A DNA stretch of 64,000 nucleotides from JAWKWH01 sp963669415 (GCA_963669415.2 CAXXPS010000002.1:1364001-1428000), one strand, 5' to 3'. Numbered from the stretch's first letter, positions 27,034 through 35,958 are shown. The notes: generated by a model not told the origin, from the letters alone. Program-made: numbers and translations.

Positions 27034-27663
27034 ATGGCAGGTGCAACCGTCGTCGACCATCCGCTGATTCAACACAAATTATCGATCATGCGCGACAAGG
27101 AAACTTCGACAGCAAGTTTCCGCCGTTTGCTGCAAGAGATATCGCTTTTGCTTTGCTACGAGGTCACGCGCGACCTGGAACTGACGACGAAACGTATCGA
27201 AACCCCACTGGAGCCGATGGACGCACCTGTTCTAGAGGGCAAGAAGCTTGTCTTCGCTTCAGTGCTACGTGCCGGAAACGGATTGCTCGACGGCATGCTC
27301 GATTTAGTGCCAGCAGCGCGTGTGGCCCATGTCGGTCTCTATCGCGATCATGAAACGTTGGAGGCGATTGAATATTTCTTCAAAGCCCCGACCGATCTTG
27401 GCGACCGGCTGGTCATCGTTGTGGACCCTATGCTCGCGACGGCCAACTCCGCGATTGCTGCTGTTGAGAAATTGAAGGGTCGTGGCGCATCAAACCTGCG
27501 TTTTTTATGTCTTTTGGCCGCTCCGGAGGGCATTGAACGATTCAATGAGGCGCATCCTGACGTGCCGATTTTCACTGCAGCAATCGACAGCCATCTCAAT
27601 GAAAAGGGTTATATCGTTCCGGGCCTCGGTGATGCCGGTGACCGCATGTACGGCACCAAATAG
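27034..27663 (+). CDS. upp: Uracil phosphoribosyltransferase
   Basis: A 209-residue enzyme making UMP from uracil and PRPP. The start VDHPLIQHKLSIMRDKETST is typical, the PRPP-binding loop is VIVVDPMLATANSAI near residue 128, and the uracil-binding C-terminus reads GYIVPGLGDAGDRMYGTK. GGGAG before the ATG supports the start. It salvages the base released by nucleoside phosphorylases and fits with cdd, deoA and the nucleoside importer encoded further on. A CtrA-like site lies just downstream. Confidence 0.96.
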   Translation: MAGATVVDHPLIQHKLSIMRDKETSTASFRRLLQEISLLLCYEVTRDLELTTKRIETPLEPMDAPVLEGKKLVFASVLRAGNGLLDGMLDLVPAARVAHVGLYRDHETLEAIEYFFKAPTDLGDRLVIVVDPMLATANSAIAAVEKLKGRGASNLRFLCLLAAPEGIERFNEAHPDVPIFTAAIDSHLNEKGYIVPGLGDAGDRMYGTK

Positions 27664-27691
27664 GATTGATTGTGGGAATCCGCATCGCAAA

Positions 27692-27706
27692 TTAACCATC
27701 GGTTAA
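27692..27706. promoter_or_regulatory. CtrA-type site TTAA-N7-TTAA upstream of the retropepsin-like gene
   Basis: TTAACC-ATC-GGTTAA is a perfect inverted repeat and equally an exact TTAA-N7-TTAA match to the alphaproteobacterial CtrA consensus, including the preferred TTAACCAT half. It lies 28 bp after the upp stop and 107 bp before the next start. It could alternatively act as a weak hairpin. Confidence 0.45.
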
Positions 27707-27813
27707 CGCTGACAGACAATTTCTTCGCTCTCGCGGGGTAACTTAAGGCAACTCTTACGCCGCTGATCCATGATGTCCGCTTGAAAGGCAATGCCAATAC
27801 GGACACAGGTTGG

Positions 27814-28383
27814 ATGTTGCGGAACTTTTTCATCGTCGGCGCAGTCGTTGTAGCATCTGCATCAATACCGGCTTTTCTGGAATCGAATCCGGAGGCGCTG
27901 AACAAACTCGTTGGCGAAAGACAGGATTCCGGTGAGGTCACCGAGGTGACGGTTCCGGTGACCCACAAAAAACCCGAAGCAACGAAGCTCGGCAGCACGA
28001 GGACACTCACTGGCCGGCGGGTAGAAATATCGATGGACGTCAATGGCCACTTCAGCAGTGACTTCAAGCTCAACGGCCGGCGTGTCAACTCACTCATCGA
28101 TACCGGCGCCACGCTTGTCGCGATCAACAAGTCGACTGCGCGCAGAATTGGGCTCAACCTGATGCCGGGTGATTTCAAATATGAGGTCAACACCGCCAAC
28201 GGAAAAGCGAAAGCTGCCGCCGCAAAGATCGCCCGCTTACAAATCGGACGTATCTATGTGGAGAATGTCGAAGCGGTAGTCCTCAACGACCGGGCATTGG
28301 ACAATACTCTGATTGGCATGAGCTTTCTCAACCGCCTGAAAAAGTTTCAGGTGGAGAACCGGGTTCTTCATCTTGAGCAATAG
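27814..28383 (+). CDS. Retropepsin-like aspartic protease, membrane-anchored
   Basis: A 189-residue clan AA protease. An N-terminal membrane anchor (FFIVGAVVVASASIPAF) is followed by a linker (residues 25-75) and a single retropepsin domain: GHFSSDFKLNGRRVNSLIDT, then GATLVAINKSTARRIGLN, with the catalytic DTGA triad, and the second-strand region LIGMSFLNRLKKFQVEN. Such domains work as homodimers; the active site is probably periplasmic. I choose ATG 27814 over the track-extending TTG at 27781. The stop TAG lies 4 bp before the complete MITE. No partner gene is evident. Confidence 0.85.
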   Translation: MLRNFFIVGAVVVASASIPAFLESNPEALNKLVGERQDSGEVTEVTVPVTHKKPEATKLGSTRTLTGRRVEISMDVNGHFSSDFKLNGRRVNSLIDTGATLVAINKSTARRIGLNLMPGDFKYEVNTANGKAKAAAAKIARLQIGRIYVENVEAVVLNDRALDNTLIGMSFLNRLKKFQVENRVLHLEQ

Positions 28384-28387
28384 AATC

Positions 28388-28657
28388 TAGGGTCAGGACT
28401 CATTAATCTCATGCAATTCTGTTTGGAAGGAAGGGTCTGAATGGAAGCGAACAAGCGCAAGGGAAGGTCTTGTGACCTTTTCGAGCATTGTGAGCGATCA
28501 GGCAGGCCCTTCCTTCCAAACCCGAAGGGCGCGGCCTATTTGGCTGGCGAATGCGTCGTAAAGGTTTGAAACTATGCATAGTTCCCTCACCTTTCCTCCT
28601 GTTCGACAGCCAAATTTGCTCGCGCAGAATGGATGACATTAATGAGTCCTGACCCTA
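28388..28657. mobile_element. Complete 270-bp MITE-like element with TA duplication
   Basis: Both ends read TAGGGTCAGGACTCATTAAT inward (a perfect 20-bp terminal inverted repeat including the TA), and imperfect pairing continues to about 30 bp. Inside lie a second perfect inverted repeat of 15 bp (GTTTGGAAGGAAGGG at 28421-28435 against 28507-28521) and a third, AAGGTC-TTGT-GACCTT (28464-28479). No transposase frame is present. TA at both boundaries suggests target duplication as made by IS630/Tc1-mariner enzymes. Partial relatives lie at 15051 and 26087. The short frames inside differ between copies by amino-acid changes and are unlikely to be genes. Confidence 0.85.
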
Positions 28658-29965
28658 GGCGATCCGTCTTGTAACAGGCCGTTTGGTCTGAGGCCGATCA
28701 ACTGAAAGAGTAATAGCATTTCTGACGGCAAATTCGGCTGCGTTCGCATCGGAGTCGCTTCTGGCATGAACCAGTCCGAGCAGATCGCCTCTCCGCACTG
28801 CTGCACCCAGAGGCAAGAGTTTCGTCAATCCAACGGCATGATCCACCGGATCCTGCGGCCGTGTTCTCCCGCCTCCAAGCGAAACCACAGCGAGACCAAT
28901 TTCGCGAGTTGCAATGCCAGACACGAAGCCATTGTCTGTCGCCGTAATTTCGCGGCTAACCGGTGCTGATGGCAGATGGCCGCTGCAGTTCTCAACAAAG
29001 TCCGGCGGTCCGCCAAGCGCAACCACCATGCGACCGAAGGTTTCGGCAGCACGACCGGTTTCCAGGGCATCAAGCGCCATTGCCGTTGCCTCTCGATTTG
29101 ACCCGGCCTTGCCGCAGAGATGCAAAAGCTCGGCACACAACGCCATGGTCACGAGTTCGAGCCTTCGGTCACGTTTTGTGCCGGTTAGAAAGTCCACTGC
29201 ATTGGCTACTTCAACGGCGTTTCCTGCAGCGGACGCCAAAGGTTCGTTCATGCCGGTTATCAGTGCTGAGGTCGGAAGACCGGCGCCATTCGCCACTTCG
29301 ACCAGTGTTTTTGCCAATTTCGCAGCATCTCGCGGCTTGGCCATGAACGCCCCGTTGCCAGCCTTGACATCGAGAACCAGTGCCTGGAGCCCTGCGGCAA
29401 GTTTTTTCGACAGGATCGATGCAGTGATCAGCGGAATTGATTCGACCGTAGCGGTGACGTCGCGGATCGAATAGACGCGCTTGTCAGCCGGCGCCAGATT
29501 TGCGGTTTGGCCAATGATCGCGCACCCGACCTCGCGGACGGTCCGTCTGAAGGTTTCATTGTCCGGCTGTACTTGATATCCGGGTATGGCTTCCAGCTTG
29601 TCGAGCGTACCGCCGGTGTGACCAAGTCCCCTGCCAGAAATCATTGGAACAAACACGCCGCACGCGGCCAGGATCGGCGCCAGCATCAACGAGACATTGT
29701 CACCCACGCCACCTGTGGAGTGTTTGTCGACGACAGGTCCGGGCATGTCGTCCCAGTTGAGCACGTCGCCGGAGTCCCGCATGGCCAAGGTCAGCGCCAC
29801 AGCTTCCTCGCGGGTCATGCCGTTGAAGTAGATTGCCATCGCCAGCGCCGACACCTGAGCGTCTGTGACCTGGCCGTCAGTCACGCCGGAGATGAATTCG
29901 GCAATCTCTTCCGATGACAATTGCCTGCCTTCACGCTTTTGGCGGATGATCTCCTGGGGAAGCAT
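28655..29965 (-). CDS. deoA: Thymidine phosphorylase
   Basis: A 436-residue phosphorylase that splits thymidine or deoxyuridine with phosphate into the base and 2-deoxyribose-1-phosphate. Seen: MLPQEIIRQKREGRQLSSEE at the N-terminus, VDKHSTGGVGDNVSLMLAP, the dimer/active-site stretch SGRGLGHTGGTLDKLEAIPG and LVLDVKAGNGAFM. The start is ATG 29965 behind AGGA; upstream frame extension to 30160 lies inside the aldehyde dehydrogenase gene. The stop codon TAG (28655-28657) is contributed by the end of the MITE. It is the last gene of the deoxynucleoside operon. Confidence 0.95.
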   Translation of the reverse strand: MLPQEIIRQKREGRQLSSEEIAEFISGVTDGQVTDAQVSALAMAIYFNGMTREEAVALTLAMRDSGDVLNWDDMPGPVVDKHSTGGVGDNVSLMLAPILAACGVFVPMISGRGLGHTGGTLDKLEAIPGYQVQPDNETFRRTVREVGCAIIGQTANLAPADKRVYSIRDVTATVESIPLITASILSKKLAAGLQALVLDVKAGNGAFMAKPRDAAKLAKTLVEVANGAGLPTSALITGMNEPLASAAGNAVEVANAVDFLTGTKRDRRLELVTMALCAELLHLCGKAGSNREATAMALDALETGRAAETFGRMVVALGGPPDFVENCSGHLPSAPVSREITATDNGFVSGIATREIGLAVVSLGGGRTRPQDPVDHAVGLTKLLPLGAAVRRGDLLGLVHARSDSDANAAEFAVRNAITLSVDRPQTKRPVTRRIA

Positions 29966-29976
29966 GCTGCTGATCC

Positions 29977-32367
29977 TCACACGCCGAAAGGCGTCCAGAT
30001 GGTCTTGATCTGGGTTGCGTGACGCAAGAATTCTTCGCCTTGTCCCTGAACCGGATCGTACCAATCGCGTGCTTTGCCATGATTGGCCCAGACCGGTTTG
30101 AGATTGCCGGCGGACTGCTCCTCGACATTTGCCGATCCGCTTGCGGACCCGAAATACCACATCGCATCGACGCCATCATGCTTGGCGAGCGTATCGGCAA
30201 GCACGTCGCGATCGCCGGTAACGATGTTGACGACACCTCCTGGCACATCCGAAGTATCGAGCACCTGATAAAGATCACATGCGGAGAGCGGATTGGCGGG
30301 CGAAGGTGTGATAACCACTCGATTGCCCATGGCGATCGCCGGTGCAAACAAGGACACAAAACCGAGCAACGGCGCCTCATCGGCGCATGAGATACCAATG
30401 ACATCATATGGCTCGACCAATGCCAACGACAGCATGCGCGGCTGCGGCCCGCGTACAGCTCCGTCATATTTGTCGGCCCAGGCTGCATAGTGGATGATGC
30501 GGGCGATTGAGGCATCTACCTCGCGCCTGGCGGTTGCGGTTTTGGCACCGGTGGTGCTGACGAGACGATCGGCGAATTCGTCAGCACGTGTCTCCAGATT
30601 TTCGGCCAAGAAATAGAGCACCTGCGCGCGGCCATGGCCGGTCATCGCAGTCCAGCCGGTTGCCTTGCGTGCGGCCTCGACAGCATTGCGGATGTCCTTG
30701 CGGTTACCCAGACCCACTTCGGTAACCGATCGGCCCCTGGCGTCCAGAACAGGGTAGGAATAGCCTGAATCCGGCCGCGCCTGTTTACCGCCGATATACA
30801 TCTTGATTGTCCGGTCTAGCCCACCACCAGTGCCTTCGACCGCAGGGCTCGCATCCGCGATTGTTCTTGCCGCAGGAAGCGATTTTGCCTTCCTTTGCCA
30901 GCCGGGCTTCAAATACTCGTACATGCCTTCGCGGCCGCCCTCGCGTCCGTAGCCGCTTTCGCGGTAGCCGCCAAACCCGGCTGCTGCATCAAACAAATTG
31001 GTGGAATTGATCCAGACAATACCTGCCTTGACCTTCCGAGCGGCGTCAAACGCCTCGTCAAGATCCTGCGACCAGATCGAGGCTGCAAGGCCATATCGCG
31101 AATTGTTTGCAAGCTCGATTGCCTCCCCCGGCGTACGGAACGTCATGGCGGTAAGAACCGGTCCGAAAATTTCTTCCTGTGCCAATGTCGAGGCAGGCGA
31201 CACGCCGGTGAACAAAGTCGGAGGAAAGAAGCAACCGTTTGACGGAATCTGATCGGCCCAACTGGGTTGCCAGCATTCAGCGCCATCTTTCCTGCCGGCA
31301 TCCACCTTGGTTGAAATACTCTCGATTTGAACCGGGGCAACAACCGCGCCCATGTCAACTGCCTTGTCGAGCGGATCGCCAACGCGCAGTGTTTCCATGC
31401 GGGCCTTGAGCTTGGCGAAGAAACGTTCTGCGATTCCCTCCTGAACCAATGCCCGCGAACCCGCACAACACACTTCACCCTGGTTGAACCAGATGGCATC
31501 AACAACGCCTTCAACCGCTGCATCAATATCGGCATGGTCATAAACAATGAAAGGCGATTTGCCGCCAAGTTCGAGCGATAGTTTCTTGCCCGACCCGGCC
31601 GTTAGCCGCCTCAGAACCCGGCCGACTTCCGTCGAACCGGTAAAAGCAAGCTTGTCGACCCCATCATGACCGGCAACTGCCGCACCCGTCGCGCCACCGC
31701 CATTGACGATATTGACAACGCCTGCAGGCAGACCCGCTTCTGCACATATCTCCGCAAAGGCGATCGCCGTCAGCGGCGTGTGCTCGGCCGGTTTCAGCAC
31801 CACCGTGCATCCGGCAGCAAGTGCGGGCGCAATTTTCCAGGCCAGCATGAGCAAAGGGAAGTTCCACGGAATGATCTGGCCGCAGACACCGGCTGGCTCA
31901 TAGCCGGGAAATTCGGTATCGCGCAGTTCCGCCCAGCCGGCGTGATGGTAAAAATGGCGCGCTACAAGCGGAATGTCGATGTCGCGGGTCTCTCGGATCG
32001 ATTTGCCATTGTCCATCGTCTCCAGCACCGACAGAAAACGGGCGTGTTTCTGGATATGGCGGGCCAGCGCATAAAGGTGACGCGCGCGCTCATTGCCCGT
32101 TAGCGCCTGCCATTTGACCTTGGCCTTGGTTGCAGCGGCTACTGCCTTGTCGACATCCGCTTCCGTACCGTTGGCTACCCTGGCAAGTTTAACGTTGTTG
32201 GACGGGTTGAATACATCGAAGTTGTCTTTGCCCGGCTTGGTGAACTTGCCATCGATGAAATGGCCAAAACGGCCTTTGTGACGGGCAAGCCAGTGGGTGA
32301 CGATAGTGTCGTCTTCGGGCGCCGGCCCGTATTCCATCGTTCTGAGGATATCCTTGATCTCGTTCAT
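29977..32367 (-). CDS. Two-domain aldehyde dehydrogenase, ALDH16 type
   Basis: A 796-residue fusion of two aldehyde dehydrogenase domains. The first (residues about 35-490) is complete: GQIIPWNFPLLMLAWKIAPA, FTGSTEVG, LELGGKSPFIV with the catalytic Glu and FNQGEVCCAGSR with the catalytic Cys near residue 300. The second (about 525-796) begins MYIGGKQARPDSGYSYPVLD but is shorter and lacks a recognisable catalytic cysteine motif, ending HATQIKTIWTPFGV. This is the ALDH16 layout. The start ATG 32367 follows GAGGAAA. It lies between deoC and deoA (10- and 11-bp gaps), so oxidation of the acetaldehyde released by DeoC is a reasonable proposed role; this is inference. Confidence 0.88.
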   Translation of the reverse strand: MNEIKDILRTMEYGPAPEDDTIVTHWLARHKGRFGHFIDGKFTKPGKDNFDVFNPSNNVKLARVANGTEADVDKAVAAATKAKVKWQALTGNERARHLYALARHIQKHARFLSVLETMDNGKSIRETRDIDIPLVARHFYHHAGWAELRDTEFPGYEPAGVCGQIIPWNFPLLMLAWKIAPALAAGCTVVLKPAEHTPLTAIAFAEICAEAGLPAGVVNIVNGGGATGAAVAGHDGVDKLAFTGSTEVGRVLRRLTAGSGKKLSLELGGKSPFIVYDHADIDAAVEGVVDAIWFNQGEVCCAGSRALVQEGIAERFFAKLKARMETLRVGDPLDKAVDMGAVVAPVQIESISTKVDAGRKDGAECWQPSWADQIPSNGCFFPPTLFTGVSPASTLAQEEIFGPVLTAMTFRTPGEAIELANNSRYGLAASIWSQDLDEAFDAARKVKAGIVWINSTNLFDAAAGFGGYRESGYGREGGREGMYEYLKPGWQRKAKSLPAARTIADASPAVEGTGGGLDRTIKMYIGGKQARPDSGYSYPVLDARGRSVTEVGLGNRKDIRNAVEAARKATGWTAMTGHGRAQVLYFLAENLETRADEFADRLVSTTGAKTATARREVDASIARIIHYAAWADKYDGAVRGPQPRMLSLALVEPYDVIGISCADEAPLLGFVSLFAPAIAMGNRVVITPSPANPLSACDLYQVLDTSDVPGGVVNIVTGDRDVLADTLAKHDGVDAMWYFGSASGSANVEEQSAGNLKPVWANHGKARDWYDPVQGQGEEFLRHATQIKTIWTPFGV

Positions 32368-32377
32368 GTCCGTTTCC

Positions 32378-33403
32378 TCAAGCGATGCCGTGGCGGTTAG
32401 AGGCCGAATAGCGACCGGTAACGAAGTGTTCAATCTGGCGTTCAATATCGCCCAACAGCGAACTGGCGCCAAAGCGGAACAGGTCCGGCTCCAACCACTC
32501 GCGTCCCAATTCCTCTTTCATCAGGAATAGCCAGTTAAGCGCGTCTTTGGCGGTACGGATGCCGCCGGCCGGTTTGAAGCCGGCGTAATAGCCACTGTAT
32601 TCAAGATAGTCGCGGACGGCACGGACCATTGTCAGGCTCACGGGCAAGGTAGCGTTGACGCCTTCCATGCCGGTCGATGTCTTGACGAAATCCGAACCCG
32701 CCATCAGCGCTACCAATGAGGTCTTGTAGACACTGGTCAGCGTTTTGAGTTCACCGGTGGCGAGGATTGCCTTCATATGGGCTGGCCCGCAGGCCTCGCG
32801 CATCTGCCGAACCTCATCATAAAGCGCCTGCCAGTCACTCCGAAGTGCCTGTTCCCGATTGATGACGATATCGATTTCCGCGGCGCCCTGATCGACCGCG
32901 TAGCGGATTTCAGCCAGTCGTTGTGGCAGCGGGGTCAGGCCGGCCGGAAAACCGGTGGCGACAGAGGCGACCGGAATGTTGGTGCCCTCGAGTGCCTTGA
33001 CGGCCGTTGAAACCATCACCGGATAGACGCAGACCGCGCCTGTGCTCAGTTGGTAGCCAGTCAAGCCCAGCGCATCAACGAGATCACTTCTCAAGGGATT
33101 GCGCGCCTTGGCGCACAGGCGACGAACACGTTCCTCGGTGTCATCGCCCGCCAATGTCGTCAGATCCATACATTCGATGGCGCGAACCAGCCAGGCGGCC
33201 TGCCATTTCTTTTTGACGGTGCGACGGGTTTGCAATGTGGCGGCGCGGCGCTCGGCAGCAGACAGGTTGATTGAAACATGATCGAACCATTCCGGCGTCA
33301 GTTCCGTCCCGTCATTGCGCGGCCGATTGTGCTGCAGCGTCACCAGATGCGAACCGGTGGCTGTAGCGGTTGTCATCATTTCGTGATCCGTCTTGGCATT
33401 CAT
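32378..33403 (-). CDS. deoC: Deoxyribose-phosphate aldolase
   Basis: A 341-residue class I aldolase splitting 2-deoxyribose-5-phosphate into acetaldehyde and glyceraldehyde-3-phosphate. The Schiff-base lysine is in DFVKTSTGM near residue 238, the second active-site lysine in AGFKPAGGIRTAKDAL, and the first-strand Asp in CMDLTTLAGDD. It is the long form with an N-terminal extension of about 70 residues (SINLSAAERRAATLQTRRTV). Cytosolic. Located in the operon after cdd and before the ALDH16 gene. Confidence 0.95.
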   Translation of the reverse strand: MNAKTDHEMMTTATATGSHLVTLQHNRPRNDGTELTPEWFDHVSINLSAAERRAATLQTRRTVKKKWQAAWLVRAIECMDLTTLAGDDTEERVRRLCAKARNPLRSDLVDALGLTGYQLSTGAVCVYPVMVSTAVKALEGTNIPVASVATGFPAGLTPLPQRLAEIRYAVDQGAAEIDIVINREQALRSDWQALYDEVRQMREACGPAHMKAILATGELKTLTSVYKTSLVALMAGSDFVKTSTGMEGVNATLPVSLTMVRAVRDYLEYSGYYAGFKPAGGIRTAKDALNWLFLMKEELGREWLEPDLFRFGASSLLGDIERQIEHFVTGRYSASNRHGIA

Positions 33404-33441
33404 GCCACTACTCCAAACAAAACATTCATCGAAACATCGAT

Positions 33442-33834
33442 TTATTTCAGCGCATCGCCGTCAAAACCCAGCGGCAGTAATGCGCCGAGTGTTGTGGTTT
33501 CAATGACACCGTCATTATCGCACAAATGTAGCGGCGTGTCCGGTCCGGCGAACTCCGCCAGTCGCTGGCGGCATCCACCGCAGGGTGTCACCTTGGGCAT
33601 CTTTTCGGCGATGACCAGAATTTCCGACACTTTACCGCCACCATCCATGATCAGGTGGGATATTGCTGTGGTTTCCGCACACCAGCCCTCCGGATAGGAA
33701 GCGTTTTCGATGTTGCAGCCAGCAAAGATGCGGCCGTCGCCAGTTCGCAAAGCAGCGCCAACCGGAAACGCCGAGTAGGGCGAATAGGACTTGGCCATCG
33801 CCGCTTTTGCGGCGTCAAACAGTTCGCGTGACAA
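33442..33834 (-). CDS. cdd: Cytidine deaminase
   Basis: A 130-residue homotetrameric-type cytidine deaminase turning (deoxy)cytidine into (deoxy)uridine. Zinc and catalytic residues are present: CNIENASYPEGWCAETTAIS with the Cys-Ala-Glu core, and TPCGGCRQRLAEF with the paired cysteines. The start is TTG at 33834 (MSRELFDAAKAAM), 3 nt after the permease stop, with AAGGA in the permease end as ribosome site; the low-efficiency start codon may tune output. Its product feeds DeoA. Confidence 0.94.
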   Translation of the reverse strand: MSRELFDAAKAAMAKSYSPYSAFPVGAALRTGDGRIFAGCNIENASYPEGWCAETTAISHLIMDGGGKVSEILVIAEKMPKVTPCGGCRQRLAEFAGPDTPLHLCDNDGVIETTTLGALLPLGFDGDALK

Positions 33835-33837
33835 GTC

Positions 33838-34818
33838 TTACCGTTCCTTGACGTAGGGCACACCGCCGGCTTTGGGCGGAATGGCCTTGCCGATGAAGCC
33901 TGCAAGCAGGATCACCGTGAGCACATAGGGCAGCGCCTGGAAGACCTGTACAGGAACCGTTCCGATGCCCGGTATCGCCTTGCCCTGCAGAACAATGGCA
34001 ACTGCGTCCAGATAGCCGAATAACAGACAGGCAAACATCGCGTTAACCGGCTTCCATTTGGCGAAGATCAATGCTGCCAGAGCGATAAATCCGCGGCCGG
34101 CGGTCATGTCTTTCACGAAACCTGCATTCTGGGCCACGGCAAGATATGCGCCGGCAAATCCACACAGCGCACCACAACAGATGACGGCGCGGTATCTAAG
34201 CCAGGTCACAGAAATGCCGGCCGTATCGACAGCAGCCGGATTTTCGCCCACAGCCCGCAGTCTCAATCCAAAGCGAGTGCGAAACAGCACCCACCAGGTG
34301 ACCGGCACCATCAAAAAGGCGAAATAGACCAGCACCGAATGTCCGGAGATAAGGCCGGAATAGATCTGCCCGATCACAGGCACATCTGCGAGTGCATTGG
34401 CGCCGGGTAGCTCGATCGCTGTGAAGCGACTTCCCTCGGCAGAAAGTGAGGGGGTCCGGCCGCCCTGCCGAAACCATGCCTGACCAAGAATGACAGCGGA
34501 TCCCGCGGCGATGAAATTGATCGCAACACCGGAGACAATCTGGTTTCCGCGATGCGTGATCGAAGCGAAGCCGTGCACCAAGGCCAGAAAGATGGATGCC
34601 GCGACTGCGGCAAGTAGGCCCACCCAGGCGGAGCCAGACACATAGGCGGCCGAAGCGCCGGCGAACGCACCGGCAAGCATCTTGCCCTCGAGGCCAATAT
34701 CGAAAACACCCGAGCGCTCCGAATAGAGGCCTGCCAGACAGGCGAGCAACAATGGTGCGGACACCCGCAGCATGGAGTCAAATACATTGAGACCGAAAAT
34801 GAGGCTGAAAAATTCCAT
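33838..34818 (-). CDS. ABC nucleoside importer, permease subunit 2
   Basis: A 326-residue permease of the branched-chain/BPD_transp_2 type, with about eight to nine membrane helices, beginning MEFFSLIFGLNVFDSMLRVS. The coupling-region stretch GLRLRAVGENPAAVDTAGIS faces the ATPase. Such permeases work with BMP-type binding proteins in nucleoside import. It begins 3 nt after the stop of the other permease and is followed by cdd, so uptake and first catabolic step are co-expressed. Confidence 0.9.
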   Translation of the reverse strand: MEFFSLIFGLNVFDSMLRVSAPLLLACLAGLYSERSGVFDIGLEGKMLAGAFAGASAAYVSGSAWVGLLAAVAASIFLALVHGFASITHRGNQIVSGVAINFIAAGSAVILGQAWFRQGGRTPSLSAEGSRFTAIELPGANALADVPVIGQIYSGLISGHSVLVYFAFLMVPVTWWVLFRTRFGLRLRAVGENPAAVDTAGISVTWLRYRAVICCGALCGFAGAYLAVAQNAGFVKDMTAGRGFIALAALIFAKWKPVNAMFACLLFGYLDAVAIVLQGKAIPGIGTVPVQVFQALPYVLTVILLAGFIGKAIPPKAGGVPYVKER

Positions 34819-34821
34819 CGG

Positions 34822-35958
34822 TCAGCCTCCGGCTTTCTCGGGTTCAAGTCCGGCGGATTTGGGCCGCAGGGTTGCAAACGCTGACTGGACCGCAGGCCTG
34901 AACATGTGCTCCAGAGCACCGGCGAACAGGATGACAAGTCCCTGAATGATGACAATCATGTCGCGGCTGATATTGGGCATCTCGAATGCGATTTCCGCAC
35001 CGCCTTGATAGAGCGTGCCGAACAGGATCGCAGCCGGGATAATGCCTGCCGGATGGGACCGGCCCATCAGTGCGACGGCAATACCCACGAAACCCGCACC
35101 GGTGACATAGTCGAGCTGCAGGCGGTGCTGGTCACCCATGATCGGATTTAGCGCCATCATTCCGGCGAGCGCACCGGAAATCATCATTGTGATGATGATG
35201 ATCCGGGCTTCGTTGATGCCCGCGTATCGCGCCGCCGTCGGGCTGAAGCCCATGGTACGGATTTCGTAGCCGAGTTTTGTCCGCCAGATCAGCGCCCAAA
35301 CCGCCGCGGCCATAACCAGAGCCAGCACGAAGGACAGATTAAGAGGCGTCGACCGAATGGATGCGCCGAATAATTCCAGTATCCAATCCAGTTTCGGCAG
35401 ATGTGCACCTTCCAGGAATGTTCGGGTCTGCGGCGCCATGGAGCCAATCGGTTTCAGCGCACCAACCAGCAAAAACACCATGACACTGGCAGCAATGAAG
35501 TTGAACATGATCGTTGTGATGACGATATGACTGCCACGTTTTGCCTGGAGATAAGCAGGAATCAGCGCCCAAACAGCACCGACCATGGCCGATCCGGCTA
35601 TGGCGATCAAAAACGTCAAATACCAGGGCAGGATACCATCCAGCGCCAGACAAGGGACAGCAACGCCGAGCCCGGCAATATAGGCTTGCCCCTCGCCACC
35701 AATATTGAACAAACCGCAATGGAAGGCGACAGCAACCGCCAAACCGGTGAATATGAAATTGGTGGCATAAAACAACGTATAGCCAATGCCTTCACCGGAG
35801 CCGAACGCACCTTGAATCAGTAAGGTTGCCGCGCGGATAGGACTTTCACCAACAAGCAGAACAACAAGTCCGGCAACCACGAAGGCAACGACCAGATTGA
35901 TGAGCGGGATCAGTCCGTAATCGACCCAGGCCGGGAGTTTCGCATAGGGAACCGCCAT
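34822..35958 (-). CDS. ABC nucleoside importer, permease subunit 1
   Basis: A 378-residue inner-membrane permease (BPD_transp_2 family) with about nine helices; characteristic stretches are GGEGQAYIAGLGVAVPCLAL, GYEIRTMGFSPTAARYAGIN (cytosolic coupling loop) and GAGFVGIAVALMGRSHPAGI. The start ATG 35958 (MAVPYAKLPAW) lies 4 nt after the ATPase stop and uses GGAGG in the ATPase end. A longer frame from 35988 overlaps the ATPase. It pairs with the second permease to form the channel. Confidence 0.9.
   Translation of the reverse strand: MAVPYAKLPAWVDYGLIPLINLVVAFVVAGLVVLLVGESPIRAATLLIQGAFGSGEGIGYTLFYATNFIFTGLAVAVAFHCGLFNIGGEGQAYIAGLGVAVPCLALDGILPWYLTFLIAIAGSAMVGAVWALIPAYLQAKRGSHIVITTIMFNFIAASVMVFLLVGALKPIGSMAPQTRTFLEGAHLPKLDWILELFGASIRSTPLNLSFVLALVMAAAVWALIWRTKLGYEIRTMGFSPTAARYAGINEARIIIITMMISGALAGMMALNPIMGDQHRLQLDYVTGAGFVGIAVALMGRSHPAGIIPAAILFGTLYQGGAEIAFEMPNISRDMIVIIQGLVILFAGALEHMFRPAVQSAFATLRPKSAGLEPEKAGG

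Noticed and set aside
28409..28639. 76-codon minus-strand frame inside the complete MITE, with a related frame at 26105-26326
   Set aside because: The two copies differ by several amino-acid-changing substitutions over about 33 aligned residues and the second runs into the ankyrin gene's opposite strand; no sign of protein selection.
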